Source: Candidatus Sulfotelmatobacter sp.
Lineage (GTDB): Bacteria > Acidobacteriota > Terriglobia > Terriglobales > SbA1
NCBI GenBank assembly: GCA_030151135.1
Contig: JASLEQ010000740.1
Coordinates: 1 to 5,114 of the forward strand
Direction: 5' to 3'
DNA length: 5,114 nucleotides
The notes beneath the pieces are model-generated. The model was given only the letters and a program-made list of their open reading frames with translations, was not told where the DNA came from and ran no database searches. Shown here in pieces: positions 1 to 5,003 of the stretch. Positions within the stretch are counted from its first letter, which is position 1. The number at the start of each line of letters is the position of its first letter. Made by a program: the position numbers and the translations under genes.

Positions 1-981
1 GCGGTGGATGAAATCTTCGGCCATCTTGGGAAGATCGTAGTTAATGACGTGAGCTACGTCGTCGACGTGGAGTCCTCGGGATGCGACATCGGTGGCGACC
101 AGGACCTGGAATCGGCCTTCTTGAAATCCACTGAGAGCGGCGTTGCGTTGGGATTGCGAGCGGTCACCATGAATCATGCTGGCGCTGAAGCCATCGCGAA
201 CCAGTTCTTTAGCAAGACGTTCTGCGCCACGCTTGGTGCGGGTGAAGATGAGGGTCTGTCCCGTCTCGGCGTAGAGCAATTGGCGCAATGCCTCGATTTT
301 CTCTCCGGGACGAACCTCGTATGCCTGGAGTTGGACGCTTTCCGCGGGCTTTAAAACTGAACCGAGGGCGACCCGCACGGGATCGCGCATGTACTCATTC
401 ACCAGGCCAGCGACAGATTGCTCCATGGTTGCGGAAAAACAGAGTGTCTGGCGATCTCGAGGCAAAGTCGCCAGTATGCGGCGAATTGCTGGCAGGAATC
501 CCATGTCAAGCATACGGTCCGCCTCGTCGAGAACGAGCATTTTGACGCGCCGCAAATCGGAGAGGTGGCGGCTCATGAAGTCCTGCAAGCGTCCCGGCGT
601 GGCGATCACGAGTGGTGCTCCGGCGCGCAGGCTACGGATTTGCGCTTTCTCTGAGACACCCCCAATGACGAGCGCAGCTTTGGGCATGTTATTCGCGCGC
701 AACTGCTCGTACTGATCGTGGACCTGCATGGCAAGTTCGCGAGTGGGCAGGAGCACGAGTGCGACTGTATGGCGTTCCAGTTCGCGCTGAAGAGTTTCGA
801 TCAGCGGAATGAGGAATGCGAGCGTCTTGCCCGTGCCCGTCTGGGCGGTGCCGATGACGTCGCGGCCTTCGAGAGCGGATGGAATCGCGCTCTCTTGAAT
901 AGGGGTAAGGGTTGTAAATTCTGCTGCCGCCAACTTCCGCTGCAATGCAGAGGACAGGGGCAGTTCTGAAAATGTAGACAT
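1..981 (-). CDS. DEAD-box ATP-dependent RNA helicase (partial, C-terminus beyond window)
   Basis: ATP-dependent unwinding or remodelling of RNA duplexes, probably in ribosome assembly or RNA turnover (RhlE-like group; family knowledge). Reading the minus strand from ATG at 981 gives 327 uninterrupted codons to base 1. Domain 1 shows the Q motif (F4, TPIQ 26-29), motif I AQTGTGKT 46-53, Ia PTRELA 79-84, GG 107-108, Ib TPGR 128-131, II DEAD 152-155 and III SAT 183-185. Domain 2 shows motif IV LIFTRTK 244-250, HGD 271-273, motif V ATDVASRGLH 296-305, and HR 326-327, the start of motif VI (HRxGRTxR), where the window ends. RhlE-type proteins usually run on for roughly 50-150 more residues. Motif V has His305 where the family normally has Asp (RGLD/RGID). 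The start is supported by the usual short lead before the Q motif; the ribosome binding site is weak. Divergent from the SAM hydrolase gene. The family call is firm; the subfamily is not settled without the C-terminus. Confidence 0.96.
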   Translation of the reverse strand, partial: MSTFSELPLSSALQRKLAAAEFTTLTPIQESAIPSALEGRDVIGTAQTGTGKTLAFLIPLIETLQRELERHTVALVLLPTRELAMQVHDQYEQLRANNMPKAALVIGGVSEKAQIRSLRAGAPLVIATPGRLQDFMSRHLSDLRRVKMLVLDEADRMLDMGFLPAIRRILATLPRDRQTLCFSATMEQSVAGLVNEYMRDPVRVALGSVLKPAESVQLQAYEVRPGEKIEALRQLLYAETGQTLIFTRTKRGAERLAKELVRDGFSASMIHGDRSQSQRNAALSGFQEGRFQVLVATDVASRGLHVDDVAHVINYDLPKMAEDFIHR

Positions 982-1021
982 TAAATTTTGTTTCTTTCTG
1001 GAGGGGCTTTCTTGTGCGTAT

Positions 1022-1037
1022 CCTGACACACGTCAGG
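1022..1037 (-). promoter_or_regulatory. Perfect inverted repeat in helicase upstream region
   Basis: CCTGAC (1022-1027) and GTCAGG (1032-1037) form a perfect 6-bp dyad around a 4-base centre, 41 bp upstream of the helicase ATG. In RNA read leftward it would be a 6-bp stem with a GUGU loop in the 5' leader. In DNA it could be an operator. The sequence alone does not decide between the two. Confidence 0.35.
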
Positions 1038-1223
1038 TGCCGTACCGCCGCTCACGTTCTTTTTTGGAATTCACGCAAAATTTACGGCGGGCAGGATATG
1101 CGGAGATGAAGCTGGTCTAAGGAAGTGACCACCGCGCGGCAAGCAAACCGTGGCTAAAGCGTCACTGACAGTGTACCAGAGAAACGCGGGCGTGGGTGTG
1201 GAAATGGTCATTACTCCCGTGCC

Positions 1224-1252
1224 TTGACTGGCTGCTTCCCTGCCAGTTAACT
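1224..1252 (+). promoter_or_regulatory. Tentative promoter with overlapping dyad, upstream of SAM hydrolase gene
   Basis: TTGACT (1224-1229, 5/6 to the -35 consensus) lies 17 bp before TTAACT (1247-1252, only 3/6 to the -10 consensus), about 45 bp before the TTG start. The same bases form an inverted repeat. Positions 1224-1232 pair with 1242-1250 through ACTGGC/GCCAGT plus an outer TT/AA and one G-T pair, around a 9-base loop. A dyad covering the -35 and reaching the -10 would suit an operator. It could instead be a leader hairpin. Confidence 0.28.
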
Positions 1253-1295
1253 TCGCGAGTATCGGGAAAAATCTGTCTTCCAGCGAGGGTTCAAG

Positions 1296-2123
1296 TTGCC
1301 GCACCGTCCGATCGTTACTCTAACGACTGATTTTGGGACCAACGACCATTTTGTGGGCGCCGTGAAGGGAGTGATTCTCGACATCGTGCCTGAGGCGGCG
1401 ATCGTCGATATCACGCACGCGATTCAGGCATACGACATTCTCGACGGCGCGATCGCCATTTCGCAGACCTATTCCTACTTTCCGACCGGAACCGTGCACA
1501 TGGTAGTTGTCGATCCGGGAGTGGGAACGACGCGGCGGCCGATCATCGCATCGAGCGATGGCTATCATTTTGTGGCGCCCGATAATGGCGTACTCTCGAT
1601 GGTTTATGCCAAGGAAGAGCGTATTCACGTGCGGCATATCACCTCCGACCACTACTTCCGGCAGCCCGTGAGCAGCACGTTTCATGGACGCGATATTTTC
1701 GCTCCCTGCGCGGCGTATTTGGCAAAGATGGTCGACTCGCACAAGTTCGGAGACGAGATTGAGGATTATGTGAAGTTTGCGGCGCCGCGTCCCAAGCCGA
1801 ATGGGGAGAACAAGCTGCGCGCGGTTGTGCTGAAAGTCGATCGCTTCGGAAACCTGATCACCAATGTGACCCCCGAGGATGCTCCGGGTCTGTTCGCGGG
1901 CAAGGGCGGATTCAAAATTGCGGTTGGCAACAAAGAAATCACGGAGATCCGCACGGCTTATGCAGAGGGCAAGGCTGGCGAAGTATTCGGAATTCTCGGC
2001 AGCATGGGATATCTGGAGATTGTTGCGAATCGCGCGCCGGCGGCTCAGATCACAGGAGCCGGTAAGGGCGCAGAAGTGAACATTGTTCTTAATGAAGGCG
2101 CGGCCGCGGGCAAGGGCGCTTAG
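1296..2123 (+). CDS. SAM hydroxide adenosyltransferase (S-adenosyl-L-methionine hydrolase, DUF62 family)
   Basis: Predicted to hydrolyse S-adenosylmethionine to adenosine and methionine in the cytoplasm (established for DUF62 proteins; their physiological role remains unclear). The 275-aa product opens with VTLTTDFG (7-14; D12), shows VVDPGVG 71-77 and has a FHGRD block 129-133. The hydrolase triad Asp-Arg-His is visible as D73, R80 and H130, with spacing very close to the characterised archaeal enzyme. The C-terminal domain carries DRFGNLITN 182-190, a methionine-side binding segment, and GSMGYLEI 235-242. Length and triad favour the hydrolase over the related fluorinase/chlorinase, which is near 300 aa with an extra loop. 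The start is TTG, with GAGGG at 1285-1289 six bases upstream. It is the only usable start between an in-frame TAA at 1248 and the conserved N-terminus. The Ala/Gly/Lys-rich tail after about 250 is probably disordered. Not in an operon. Confidence 0.94.
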   Translation: MPHRPIVTLTTDFGTNDHFVGAVKGVILDIVPEAAIVDITHAIQAYDILDGAIAISQTYSYFPTGTVHMVVVDPGVGTTRRPIIASSDGYHFVAPDNGVLSMVYAKEERIHVRHITSDHYFRQPVSSTFHGRDIFAPCAAYLAKMVDSHKFGDEIEDYVKFAAPRPKPNGENKLRAVVLKVDRFGNLITNVTPEDAPGLFAGKGGFKIAVGNKEITEIRTAYAEGKAGEVFGILGSMGYLEIVANRAPAAQITGAGKGAEVNIVLNEGAAAGKGA

Positions 2124-2154
2124 AAATTTATTCGCGACGAGATACGGAATCACT

Positions 2155-2203
2155 CAGTTCAGAAATTCATTCCTCTGGAACTGGCAGCTCCTGCTTTGTT
2201 TTT
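2155..2203 (+). terminator. Candidate terminator after SAM hydrolase gene
   Basis: Positions 2155-2163 pair with 2174-2183 (CAGTTC/GAACTG plus AGA/TCT, one bulged G) around a 10-base loop. A small second stem GCAG (2184-2187)/CTGC (2191-2194) follows directly, then a T-rich run TTTGTTTTT (2195-2203). It begins about 30 bases after the SAM hydrolase stop. It is not a textbook intrinsic terminator, because the stem beside the T-run is only 4 bp, but the place and direction fit. No T-run lies on the other side for the convergent gene. Confidence 0.38.
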
Positions 2204-2207
2204 GCGG

Positions 2208-2441
2208 CTATGAGCTTTTCGGCTTCGGGTGTACGTAGCGCTCGATCTCACCGGTCCATCGCAGGAAGCGCCAGAGATTGCCGCGCTCGCGCCACATGAA
2301 TTCCCAAAATTCCAGGAAACCGATCTGCTTCATCTTGACGCCGGTGTAGGTTTCGATGCGCCAAAGCAGATAGGGACTGCGCCAAGGGGCGAGGCGATGT
2401 CCTTTGGTGGCATTCCACATGAAGCGGATGGAGTTCCGCAT
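2208..2441 (-). CDS. Small Trp/Arg-rich protein of unknown function
   Basis: I do not recognise a named family. From ATG at 2441 the product is 77 aa, with seven Trp and ten Arg. The first half contains APWRSPYLLWRIETYTG (18-34). The second is a strongly amphipathic helix-like stretch from about 40 to 70 (EFWEFMWRERG, LWRFLRW). The tail is basic and Pro-rich. The composition looks selected rather than like a random antisense frame, and I expect a compact, all-helical, cytoplasmic or nucleic-acid/membrane-contacting protein. There is no signal peptide or clear membrane span. The frame stays open upstream to a GTG at 2477, which would give 89 aa. I prefer the ATG because the extra twelve residues are Cys/Val-rich and unlike the rest. 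A TATGAT (2453-2448) sits where a -10 would place the transcript start at or beside this ATG, so a leaderless message is possible. Convergent with the SAM hydrolase gene, divergent from the TPR gene. Confidence 0.68.
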   Translation of the reverse strand: MRNSIRFMWNATKGHRLAPWRSPYLLWRIETYTGVKMKQIGFLEFWEFMWRERGNLWRFLRWTGEIERYVHPKPKSS

Positions 2442-2520
2442 GACCACATCATAATCACAAAGGATACAAACGTACACGAAGGAAACAGCTTAAACCCTCA
2501 TCCTGGCTCATGTGCGTCAA

Positions 2521-2529
2521 TGATAGAAT
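2521..2529 (+). promoter_or_regulatory. Extended -10 promoter candidate for the TPR gene
   Basis: TGATAGAAT fits the extended -10 pattern TGnTATAAT with one mismatch. It would start transcription near 2536, about 20 bases before the ATG. No good -35 is visible, which is tolerated in extended -10 promoters. Confidence 0.42.
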
Positions 2530-2555
2530 CCAAGCTCTGCTGAGAAACCTGCTGC

Positions 2556-2912
2556 ATGAATGACGCGAACACCCGCCAGAAAGCCGAAGATCACTATTAT
2601 GCCGCGCTTGATCTGATGGCAGATGGAAATCTCGAAAAGGCCGTTACCGAGTATCAGGCTTCGATCAGCGCGGACCCTACTTTCACCGAAGCGATGCACG
2701 GTTTGGCGCGGGCATTGCAGGACTTGCAGCGATACGACGAGGCCATCGAGGTCGCCAATAAAATTGCGGAGCTCGATCCCGATGACGTGCTGGCGCACAC
2801 CAGCCTTTCCGTTCTGTATCAGAAAAAGGGGATGATTCCGGAAGCCGAAGCAGAAGGCGCGAAGGCGCGCGTGCTGGGATGGAAGCAGCAGCTGAAAAAA
2901 GGCGGAGCGTAG
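2556..2912 (+). CDS. Small tetratricopeptide-repeat (TPR) protein
   Basis: A 118-aa protein made almost entirely of TPR helical hairpins, a fold used as a protein-protein interaction scaffold. The three units run about 10-43, 44-77 and 78-111. Canonical positions are visible: Ala at position 20 (A29, A63, A97), an aromatic at position 24 of the first unit (Y33), and Pro at position 32 (P41 in SADP, P75 in LDPDD) of the first two. The third unit has lost that Pro and ends in a basic Lys-rich tail (KQQLKKGGA). There is no signal peptide or membrane segment, so it is probably cytosolic. The partner cannot be read from the sequence. ATG at 2556 is chosen because it leaves a short lead before the first repeat; upstream GAGAA (2542-2546) is a modest ribosome binding site. 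It ends 14 bp from the convergent glycosyltransferase stop, with no obvious hairpin terminator between. Confidence 0.9.
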   Translation: MNDANTRQKAEDHYYAALDLMADGNLEKAVTEYQASISADPTFTEAMHGLARALQDLQRYDEAIEVANKIAELDPDDVLAHTSLSVLYQKKGMIPEAEAEGAKARVLGWKQQLKKGGA

Positions 2913-2926
2913 CGGCAGAGCAGAGG

Positions 2927-3748
2927 CTATTCGCCAGTATTTGGAATGCGCGAGAAATTAATTGCGAATGGCGGCGATTGCGGCGAGTCCGTGCGCCAGG
3001 CGCGCGATGGCGCGAAGCGGTAGCGGACCAGGGTCCAGATCGCCAGCCATCCGTCGGAGTAGCGAATCTTCTTCCCTTCATCGGCGGAACGCGGGGAGTA
3101 GTGTATTGGGACTTCCGCGATGGGTTCGCCCATACGGCATAATTTCGCCGTCACCTCTGGACAGAATTCAAAACGGCGGCAGCCCAACTGGATTTGCATG
3201 AGCGTGGAGCGGCGGAAGACTTTGTAGCAGGTCGCCTCGTCGTGAATGCCCGCGCCGTAAAGCAGATTCGTGAGATGCGTCAGGAACTTGGCGCCCAGAA
3301 AAAAACGGAGACCGCGCTCGGGGCGATCGGGACGAACTCCGTACACCACGTTGGCCTTGCCTTCCTGAAGCGGGCGGAGCAGCGCGGGATAATCCTTGGG
3401 ATCGTACTCGAGGTCGGAATCCTGGATCAGGACGAATTCGCCGCGAGCATAATTCAGCGCGGTGCGGATGGAGGCGCCCTTGCCGTAGTTTTCCTCGTGG
3501 AAAACGATCGTGACGTTTTCCATCGGCGCGAGATTCCGCAATTTCTCGCGAGTGCCGTCGGTTGAGCCATCGTCGACGATGATCACTTCTTTTTTTGCGG
3601 GAGAAGCCAGGACTGCCTGCAGCAGTTCGTCGAGGTGCGCGACTTCGTTGTAGACGGGAACGATGACCGACACCCATCCCGCCCAGCGGTCAGACGCCGG
3701 TGGCGAGACTTCTCGGGGCAAGGCTGTCGATATCACGGCTTGTCTCAA
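2927..3748 (-). CDS. Family 2 glycosyltransferase, dolichyl-phosphate mannose synthase-like
   Basis: Predicted to transfer a sugar from a nucleotide-sugar donor to a lipid-phosphate or similar acceptor at the cytoplasmic face of the membrane, for envelope glycan or glycolipid synthesis (family inference; substrate unknown). In the 273-aa reading the GT-A fold begins at VSVIVPVYNE 26-35. It continues with VIIVDDGSTDGT 55-66 (D59/D60, nucleotide binding), NYGKGASIRTAL 87-98, and the metal-binding DSDLE 110-114 (D110, D112). DEATCYKVFRR 160-170 and EGKKIRYSDG 214-223, typical of the C-terminal half, follow. There are no C-terminal membrane spans, so it is the soluble or peripheral type. About 35 residues after the last motif look unstructured. 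The start is uncertain. TTG at 3748 is the longest option and lacks a good ribosome binding site. GTG at 3673 begins exactly at the first conserved strand and has a purine-rich stretch before it. Divergent from the phosphopantetheinyl transferase gene. Confidence 0.92.
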   Translation of the reverse strand: MRQAVISTALPREVSPPASDRWAGWVSVIVPVYNEVAHLDELLQAVLASPAKKEVIIVDDGSTDGTREKLRNLAPMENVTIVFHEENYGKGASIRTALNYARGEFVLIQDSDLEYDPKDYPALLRPLQEGKANVVYGVRPDRPERGLRFFLGAKFLTHLTNLLYGAGIHDEATCYKVFRRSTLMQIQLGCRRFEFCPEVTAKLCRMGEPIAEVPIHYSPRSADEGKKIRYSDGWLAIWTLVRYRFAPSRAWRTDSPQSPPFAINFSRIPNTGE

Positions 3749-3865
3749 GGATACTGGGAATTTTGAGGCCGCGAAAGTGATTTGTCTCTTTCACTGACAT
3801 ACACTCCCCGCCAGACCTGACCGCGGGAGTCGCTATAATTCAGACTTCATTTCACCCAGTCTCAG
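3749..3865. promoter_or_regulatory. Divergent promoter region between glycosyltransferase and PPTase genes
   Basis: This 117-bp stretch must hold both promoters. A short dyad AGTGA (3776-3780)/TCACT (3791-3795) with a 10-base centre lies near the middle. On the minus strand an ATG at 3800, with GGGGAG a few bases upstream, opens a 36-codon frame. That frame is not the glycosyltransferase frame. Confidence 0.4.
3834..3839 (+). promoter_or_regulatory. -10 element (TATAAT) for the PPTase gene
   Basis: A perfect TATAAT, which would start transcription near 3846 and leave a leader of about 20 bases before the ATG at 3866. No hexamer at 16-18 bp upstream resembles TTGACA, so the promoter may be weak or activator-dependent. 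Confidence 0.45.
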
Positions 3866-4633
3866 ATGACATCTCCATTTGCGAAGGTGCAGATTACGGA
3901 TCTGGAACCTGGCGATTCCATGGGCCAGGTAGCGATTCCTCCGAAAGATGAGGAGGTTCATCTCTGGCAATTTCGATCCCAGGTGTCGAGTGGACTGTCA
4001 GATTTTGAGGCGCTGCTTTCGGCCGATGAAAGACAACGCGCATCACGATTTCATTTCGTGCGGGATGCACATCGCTTCACGGTGGCACGCGCACACACCC
4101 GCCTGATCCTATCGGCATACTTGCAAGCCGATCCGAGAGATGTGCAATTTGTTCACTCGAAGCATGGAAAGCCGCGCATCGCGAGCGCGCAATGGGATAT
4201 CCGATTCAACGTCTCACACTCCGGAGACCAGGCGATGGTTGCGGTTGCGAGTCAGCGCGAGGTTGGAGTGGATATTGAACAGATCCGAAGCAACGTGGAA
4301 TGCGAGCAACTTGCCGAGAGATTTTTCTCACCCGGCGAGCGAAATCTGATCAGCGGGCTTCCGGAAGATGAAAAACTACAAGCGTTTTTCCGCCTGTGGA
4401 CGTGCAAAGAAGCTTTCCTGAAGGCGCATGGCGCCGGCCTGTCTCGGAGCCTTTCCTCTTTCGATGTGAAACTCGGGAGCAGTCCCGGGCAACTGCTCAT
4501 CATAAGTGGCGATGCCGGCGAAGAAGAAAAATGGCGGCTCGTGGAAGTGGAGACAGGCAGCGGTTATCGCGCGGCCGCCGTCGTAGAAGGGATACTTGCG
4601 CAGATGAGCGTGTTTCGATTGCAGCCGCGGTAG
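3866..4633 (+). CDS. 4'-phosphopantetheinyl transferase, Sfp/Gsp type
   Basis: Transfers the 4'-phosphopantetheine arm of coenzyme A to a serine of acyl or peptidyl carrier proteins, converting apo to holo form (family knowledge); cytosolic. The 255-aa length matches the Sfp type, about twice AcpS. Visible motifs are KHGKPRI 99-105, FNVSHSG 114-120 (H118), VGVDIEQ 133-139 with Mg-binding D136 and E138, FFSPGE 153-158, and LWTCKEAFLKAHGAGL 177-192 with E182 and K181/K186. The D136-E138-E182 pattern matches the metal ligands of Sfp. The first 30 residues precede the domain, which begins near VHLWQF. M19 (3920) is therefore an alternative start, since the ribosome binding site before 3866 is poor. 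No polyketide, peptide-synthetase or fatty-acid gene lies in the window, so the carrier protein served is unknown. It may be the general enzyme for the cell. Divergent from the glycosyltransferase gene. Confidence 0.95.
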   Translation: MTSPFAKVQITDLEPGDSMGQVAIPPKDEEVHLWQFRSQVSSGLSDFEALLSADERQRASRFHFVRDAHRFTVARAHTRLILSAYLQADPRDVQFVHSKHGKPRIASAQWDIRFNVSHSGDQAMVAVASQREVGVDIEQIRSNVECEQLAERFFSPGERNLISGLPEDEKLQAFFRLWTCKEAFLKAHGAGLSRSLSSFDVKLGSSPGQLLIISGDAGEEEKWRLVEVETGSGYRAAAVVEGILAQMSVFRLQPR

Positions 4634-4648
4634 AAGTTCGCGAGGAAG

Positions 4649-4723
4649 CTGCGCAGAAACTTGCATAGAACAGCGGAGAAACAGTAAAAGCTGATTCCAA
4701 ACTGCGCAAGAGTTTGCACAGCG
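4649..4723 (+). repeat. Imperfect direct repeat downstream of PPTase gene
   Basis: CTGCGCA...CTTGCA...CAGCG at 4649-4675 recurs as CTGCGCA...TTTGCACAGCG at 4702-4723, the second copy five bases shorter. Each copy contains a 16-base element beginning TGCGCA and ending TTGCA (4650-4665; 4703-4718). Function unknown. Confidence 0.4.
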
Positions 4724-4728
4724 AGCCA

Positions 4729-4753
4729 GGAAAAATCGTTTCACGAGATTTCC
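4729..4753 (+). terminator. Imperfect hairpin, possible PPTase terminator
   Basis: GGAAA (4729-4733) pairs with TTTCC (4749-4753) and TCGT (4736-4739) with ACGA (4743-4746), with a two-base internal mismatch on each side and a 3-base loop. It lies 96 bases after the PPTase stop. Only TT and then A-rich sequence follow, so intrinsic termination is doubtful. Confidence 0.22.
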
Positions 4754-4788
4754 TTAAAAATTAACCCTTTATCCTTATCAGTTTACAG

Positions 4789-4794
4789 TACAAT
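4789..4794 (+). promoter_or_regulatory. -10 candidate for sat
   Basis: TACAAT matches TATAAT at five of six bases, within an AT-rich stretch (4748-4800). No convincing -35 lies at 16-18 bp. TTTACA (4782-4787) is a good -35 match, but no matching -10 follows it. If used, the transcript begins near 4801 with a leader of roughly 200 bases. Confidence 0.3.
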
Positions 4795-4811
4795 AACGAA
4801 ACCGTAGGCGG

Positions 4812-4894
4812 CATGGTATTTGCGAAGGGTTCTGCAGAGCCATGTTTCGTGTAGACTGAATTCAATCTGGGTCAGCGACCCGCATTTGCAGTCT
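4812..4894 (+). ncRNA. Candidate structured cis-RNA in sat leader
   Basis: There are two adjoining structures. The first has CATGG (4812-4816) pairing with CCATG (4840-4844); inside it, 4821-4826 pairs with 4830-4836 (one bulged T, GGG loop). The second has AGACTG (4853-4858) pairing perfectly with CAGTCT (4889-4894) and enclosing GGGTC (4869-4873)/GACCC (4877-4881) with an AGC loop. The density of perfect short stems in sequence that is otherwise non-coding suggests a folded leader. I do not recognise a SAM, SAH or other named riboswitch consensus in it. Confidence 0.35.
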
Positions 4895-4982
4895 CGCAAG
4901 AAATCCCCCCAAAAGCAGTCCGGAAATCGAGAATTGATTCCCTCTGCGAAGAATTTTTTGCATTGAAGAATTTAAATACTGA

Positions 4983-4998
4983 GAACCTCGGGAGGTTC
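4983..4998 (+). promoter_or_regulatory. Hairpin masking the sat ribosome binding site
   Basis: GAACCT (4983-4988) pairs perfectly with AGGTTC (4993-4998) around a CGGG loop. The Shine-Dalgarno sequence GGGAGG (4990-4995) spans the loop and the 3' arm, eight bases before the TTG start, so the stem would block ribosome access. This suits translational control by temperature, a ligand or an upstream alternative fold. Confidence 0.5.
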
Positions 4999-5003
4999 AT
5001 CTC

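Larger units (their letters stand above)
982..1295. other. Divergent intergenic region, no gene seen
   Basis: This 314-bp stretch separates the helicase start (minus) from the SAM hydrolase start (plus). I see no convincing gene. One 77-codon minus frame (1071-1304) overlaps the SAM hydrolase start and resembles no family I know. The region holds three short dyads (1022-1037, 1163-1173, 1224-1250) and must contain both promoters. Only the rightward one gives even a tentative match. Confidence 0.6.
4634..5003 (+). other. 370-bp region without genes; probable long sat leader in its right half
   Basis: I find no credible coding frame on either strand. From left to right it contains an imperfect direct repeat (4649-4675 and 4702-4723), a hairpin (4729-4753), an AT-rich stretch with a TACAAT -10 candidate (4789-4794), several stem-loops (4812-4844, 4853-4894, 4922-4941), a 9-base direct repeat (4948-4956, 4965-4973), and a final hairpin over the sat ribosome binding site. 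If transcription starts near 4801, the sat leader would be about 200 bases long. Confidence 0.55.

Noticed and set aside
4..969. Several plus-strand frames of 78-116 codons
   Set aside because: They lie opposite a continuous DEAD-box helicase with every motif in order, so they are antisense shadows.
1071..1304. 77-codon minus-strand frame in the divergent gap
   Set aside because: It overlaps the start and ribosome binding site of the SAM hydrolase gene, has no recognisable motif, and its composition looks random.
1296..2123. Fluorinase or chlorinase (SAM-dependent halogenase)
   Set aside because: The hydrolase triad Asp-Arg-His is intact and the protein is about 25 residues shorter than the halogenases, consistent with no insertion loop.
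1320..2153. 277-codon open frame on the minus strand, as long as the SAM hydrolase gene opposite it
   Set aside because: The plus strand carries all motifs of the DUF62 family. The antisense translation is rich in Arg/His/Asn and resembles no family I know. Long antisense frames are common opposite GC-rich genes.
2229..2543. 104-codon plus-strand frame opposite the small Trp/Arg-rich gene
   Set aside because: Its composition is bland and Pro/His-rich, with no motif. It would also run through the TPR gene's promoter. The minus-strand frame looks far more protein-like.
3194..3565. 123-codon plus-strand frame
   Set aside because: Opposite the core motifs of the glycosyltransferase, so treated as a shadow.
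4376..4744. 122-codon minus-strand frame overlapping the 3' end of the PPTase gene
   Set aside because: Antisense to the conserved WxxKEA region of the PPTase and without any motif.
4795..5003. SAM-I, SAM-II or SAH riboswitch upstream of sat
   Set aside because: I could not find the conserved core sequences of these classes. The stems present do not form their known arrangement as far as can be judged by eye.
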